Below are positions 5,349 to 7,686 of a stretch of DNA of 7,686 bases, piece after piece. The stretch is from DATLYT01 sp035574455. GTDB taxonomy: Bacteria > Bacteroidota > Ignavibacteria > UBA10030. Within the stretch, counting starts at the first letter, position 1. Each line of letters opens with the position of its first letter. Below the pieces are notes generated by a model. That model was given only the letters and a program-made list of their open reading frames with translations, did no database searches and was not told where the DNA came from. The translations under genes were made by a program, and so were the position numbers. The stretch lies in NCBI GenBank assembly GCA_035574455.1, contig DATLYT010000068.1, positions 1-7,686 of the forward strand. Direction: 5' to 3'.

Positions 5349-7686
5349 CTACATCATCCCCACGGGGTCCACATCAATCGTCATCTGCACCTTCTTGTCT
5401 TTCGCTAAGGCAGAGTCGTTGTAGAGGTTCTTTGCTTTCATCAGCGCCTGATGCAGCTGCGAACCCGCGGGGTCTTTGCTCTTGAGGTTCTTGATGATGA
5501 GATGTTTCCGGAACTGATTGCGGATTTTCGGAATTGCCGCATCCGCCGGACCGAGGAGAATCGAATGCGGAGCGATCCCTTGCCGTTCGATGAACTCGGC
5601 AAATTTCTTCGCATGATGGTGCACATCGTTTTCCCGCTCTCCTCGAAACTCAATCAACACAATCCGTGAGAATGGCGGGTAGTCTAATTCCTTCCTGTAC
5701 GCTAACTCCTCTTTATAGAATCCCAGAAAATCGTGTGAGACGACATGCTTCAGGCTGTAGTGCTGCGGTTGCATCGTCTGGATGATGACTTCGCCCGCTA
5801 ACTGCGCACGACCCGACCGCCCCGCCACTTGTGTCAGCAGCTGAAACGTCCGCTCGGATGAACGAAAATCCGGCAGCAGCATCTGGGTATCGGCTGAAAT
5901 AACACCGACAAGCGTCACACGGGGAAAATCCAATCCTTTTGCCACCATCTGCGTGCCGAGGAGAATATCTGCCTCGCCGCGACCGAATTGCGAGAGGATG
6001 CGATCATGCGCCCCTTTCCGAGCTGTGGTGTCCAGATCCATCCGCAAGATCGACCGGTTGGGAAACAGCTCCTGCAACTCCTGCTGCACCTGTTGTGTGC
6101 CGAATGCGTGAAACCGGATCTCGATCCCTTGACAGTTCGGGCAGATATCGGGTGGCTTTTTCACAAATCCGCAGTAGTGGCAGCGGAGATGCTTTTTGGT
6201 GAGATGATACGTCAACGTCACCTCGCAGTTGTCGCATTTTTCCACATAGCCGCAATCGAAGCATTCGACCACGTGCGAAAAACCTCGACGGTTCTGGAGG
6301 AGAATAACACCCTCGTTCCTGTCGATCCGCTTCTGAATTTCATCATGCAACAGCTTCGAGATCGAGCTATCTGGCAATCGCTTGGGAAATTCAATCTTCT
6401 TCTCCTGCACTTCTTTTTTGATCTCCTCATAGCGCCGCTTTCGTTCGAGAATCATATCGACGATTTCGATGCGCGGGAGTTTGGCTTGGTCGACGCGCTC
6501 CGGCATTTCGAGGAGCCGGTACTTACCGCTGAGGGCGTTGTAGTAGCTCTCCGCCGATGGTGTCGCTGAGCCGAGGACGACAACGGCATTGTTCTGGCGC
6601 GCCCGAACAATCGCGACATCCCGTGCATGATAGCGCGGCGACGCATCGAACTGTTTGTACGATGCCTCGTGCTCCTCGTCGACGACGATGAGACCGATGT
6701 TCGAGAGTGGAGCAAAAACTGCCGACCGCGGTCCGATGACAATCCGGATGTCGCCACGGTACGTGAGCCGCCACGCGTCGTATCGTTCGCCGACGGACAT
6801 CTGACTGTGCATGACGGCAACCTTGTCGCCAAAATGCGCTTTGAACCGGCGCACGATCTGCGGCGTCAGGGCGATCTCCGGCACAAGCACGAGCGCCGTT
6901 TTCTCGGCAGAAAGAACCCGGCGGATCGCCTCAATGTACACCTGCGTCTTTCCACTCCCGGTCACGCCATGCAACAGAAAGGTCGTGTATTGCCCCTTCT
7001 GCAGGGCTTGGGAAATCTCGTGGAGCGCCTGCTGTTGATGGCGGTTCAGCTCAAATGAAGGCGGTTGTTCTGTTGGCTCAAGGCCGTCCGAGGTGGACGA
7101 GCGGATAACTTCGCGCACGGAAATCTCAACAAGCCCTTTTTTCACCAGCGTCGAAAGTGTTGAGGTGGAAACGCCGGTCGCTTTCACGAGTTGCTTGATG
7201 GGAACCGGAGCGGTGCTTTCGGCGAGCTTTTCGACGACGAGGGCTTGCTTCGGCGTGAGTGTTATGGAGGAGCCACGCTGTCGAGCCTGCGGCGTGAGGG
7301 AAGCGAGCTTCTCGTATTTCGGCTTCACGCTCCGTGTTTCAAGTTTCTCCTCGACCTCGACCCACCCTTTGCGAGCCAACTCATTCAGTACGGCGTAGAT
7401 GCTCTTAACATTTGTCTTCTTTTGTAGTTGGGATACTGTAAGGTCGCCGTGTTCCCGAAGAATCTGAAGGATTCGGTGTTGCTTCGGGGCCGAGCGTTTC
7501 GTTTCGGCGAGGGCGCTTTCCGGATTCTGCACGAGGAGATGGGCGACGCGCTTTCCGTAGCCCAAAAATCCGAACGGCACGGCGGCTTTGAGAACTTCGC
7601 CAATGGGCGCGAGGTAGTATTCTGCGATCCAACGGCAGAGATTGAGCATCTCGGGTGAGACGGAAGGCGCCGCGTCGAGGACGTCG
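5349..7686 (-). CDS. priA: Primosomal replication-restart helicase PriA (5' partial)
   Basis: PriA is a 3'-5' DNA helicase that reloads the replisome at stalled forks. The frame is still open at the right edge: the residues before the M at 7647-7649 read VLDAAPSVSPE and lead into LCRWIAEYYLAP, a conserved part of the PriA DNA-binding domain. That methionine is therefore internal, and I estimate 70-90 residues lie outside the window. Numbering from it, winged-helix segments lie at about 55-105 and 131-182. Walker A is GVTGSGKT (228-235), DEEH 324-327, GSATPS 360-365, GTQMVAKGLDFP 565-576 and QVAGRSGR 607-614. Eight zinc-binding cysteines lie in four pairs (463/466, 472/475, 490/493, 503/506). 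The end is MTIDVDPVGMM, the family's usual DVDP tail. Between IVD and NRRGF it has a charged stretch (about 399-430) some 20 residues longer than in E. coli PriA as I remember it. All helicase and zinc motifs look intact. Confidence 0.97.
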   Translation of the reverse strand, partial: DVLDAAPSVSPEMLNLCRWIAEYYLAPIGEVLKAAVPFGFLGYGKRVAHLLVQNPESALAETKRSAPKQHRILQILREHGDLTVSQLQKKTNVKSIYAVLNELARKGWVEVEEKLETRSVKPKYEKLASLTPQARQRGSSITLTPKQALVVEKLAESTAPVPIKQLVKATGVSTSTLSTLVKKGLVEISVREVIRSSTSDGLEPTEQPPSFELNRHQQQALHEISQALQKGQYTTFLLHGVTGSGKTQVYIEAIRRVLSAEKTALVLVPEIALTPQIVRRFKAHFGDKVAVMHSQMSVGERYDAWRLTYRGDIRIVIGPRSAVFAPLSNIGLIVVDEEHEASYKQFDASPRYHARDVAIVRARQNNAVVVLGSATPSAESYYNALSGKYRLLEMPERVDQAKLPRIEIVDMILERKRRYEEIKKEVQEKKIEFPKRLPDSSISKLLHDEIQKRIDRNEGVILLQNRRGFSHVVECFDCGYVEKCDNCEVTLTYHLTKKHLRCHYCGFVKKPPDICPNCQGIEIRFHAFGTQQVQQELQELFPNRSILRMDLDTTARKGAHDRILSQFGRGEADILLGTQMVAKGLDFPRVTLVGVISADTQMLLPDFRSSERTFQLLTQVAGRSGRAQLAGEVIIQTMQPQHYSLKHVVSHDFLGFYKEELAYRKELDYPPFSRIVLIEFRGERENDVHHHAKKFAEFIERQGIAPHSILLGPADAAIPKIRNQFRKHLIIKNLKSKDPAGSQLHQALMKAKNLYNDSALAKDKKVQMTIDVDPVGMM

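Noticed and set aside
5988..6569. 193-codon open frame on the + strand within priA
   Set aside because: It lies antisense to the conserved helicase and zinc motifs of PriA, has no ribosome binding site and no recognisable domain; it is a shadow of the GC-rich coding strand.
7647..7649. Methionine at 7649 (minus strand) as the PriA start
   Set aside because: Upstream codons to the window edge are open and match conserved PriA sequence, and about a tenth of the family's length would be missing.

Overview
The window looks like chromosomal DNA from the Bacteroidota/Chlorobiota/Ignavibacteriota side of the FCB group. The pointers are a C-terminal domain with the YPNPFNPST motif typical of type IX secretion (T9SS) cargo in Ignavibacteria-like lineages, several short exported or lipid-anchored proteins of unknown function, and a PriA helicase with tandem winged-helix segments. 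I cannot place it to genus. Most of the window is about 50-60% GC; a two-gene block at 2902-3943 is near 40% in the lines I counted by hand.

Layout, left to right. (1) Positions 1-1391 (+) hold the 3' part of a gene whose start lies outside the window. Its visible protein begins with an anti-sigma-type zinc-finger motif (HxxxCxxC), crosses the membrane once and ends in a region with FG-GAP/VCBS-like calcium-loop motifs. A hairpin with a T tract (1460-1503) follows. (2) Positions 1582-2843 (+) hold two adjacent paralogues of one unrecognised secreted domain of about 125 residues. The first copy carries a signal peptide and a T9SS C-terminal sorting domain; the second is a short lipoprotein. 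(3) Positions 2902-3943 (+) hold a low-GC pair, a 74-residue two-helix membrane protein overlapping a membrane-bound M48 zinc metallopeptidase. (4) At 3987-4028 there is a short non-expressible relic matching the last codons of the two paralogues, so a third copy probably once ended here. (5) Positions 4059-4406 (+) encode a small lipoprotein with two YD-like internal repeats, and 4577-5257 (+) an outer-membrane beta-barrel protein closed by a strong terminator. (6) Positions 5349-7686 (-) hold priA, converging on the barrel gene and running off the right edge.

Working together: genes 1582-5257 read as an envelope/surface neighbourhood, with surface-attached protein, lipoproteins, membrane protease and outer-membrane barrel. 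No shared pathway can be proven. priA is a housekeeping replication-restart gene and probably unrelated. The least explained parts are the paralogous domain presented by two anchoring routes, the low-GC peptidase pair lying between two copies of that domain's tail, and the zinc-finger/FG-GAP membrane protein. I see no CRISPR array, tRNA, rRNA, insertion sequence or recognisable defence system.
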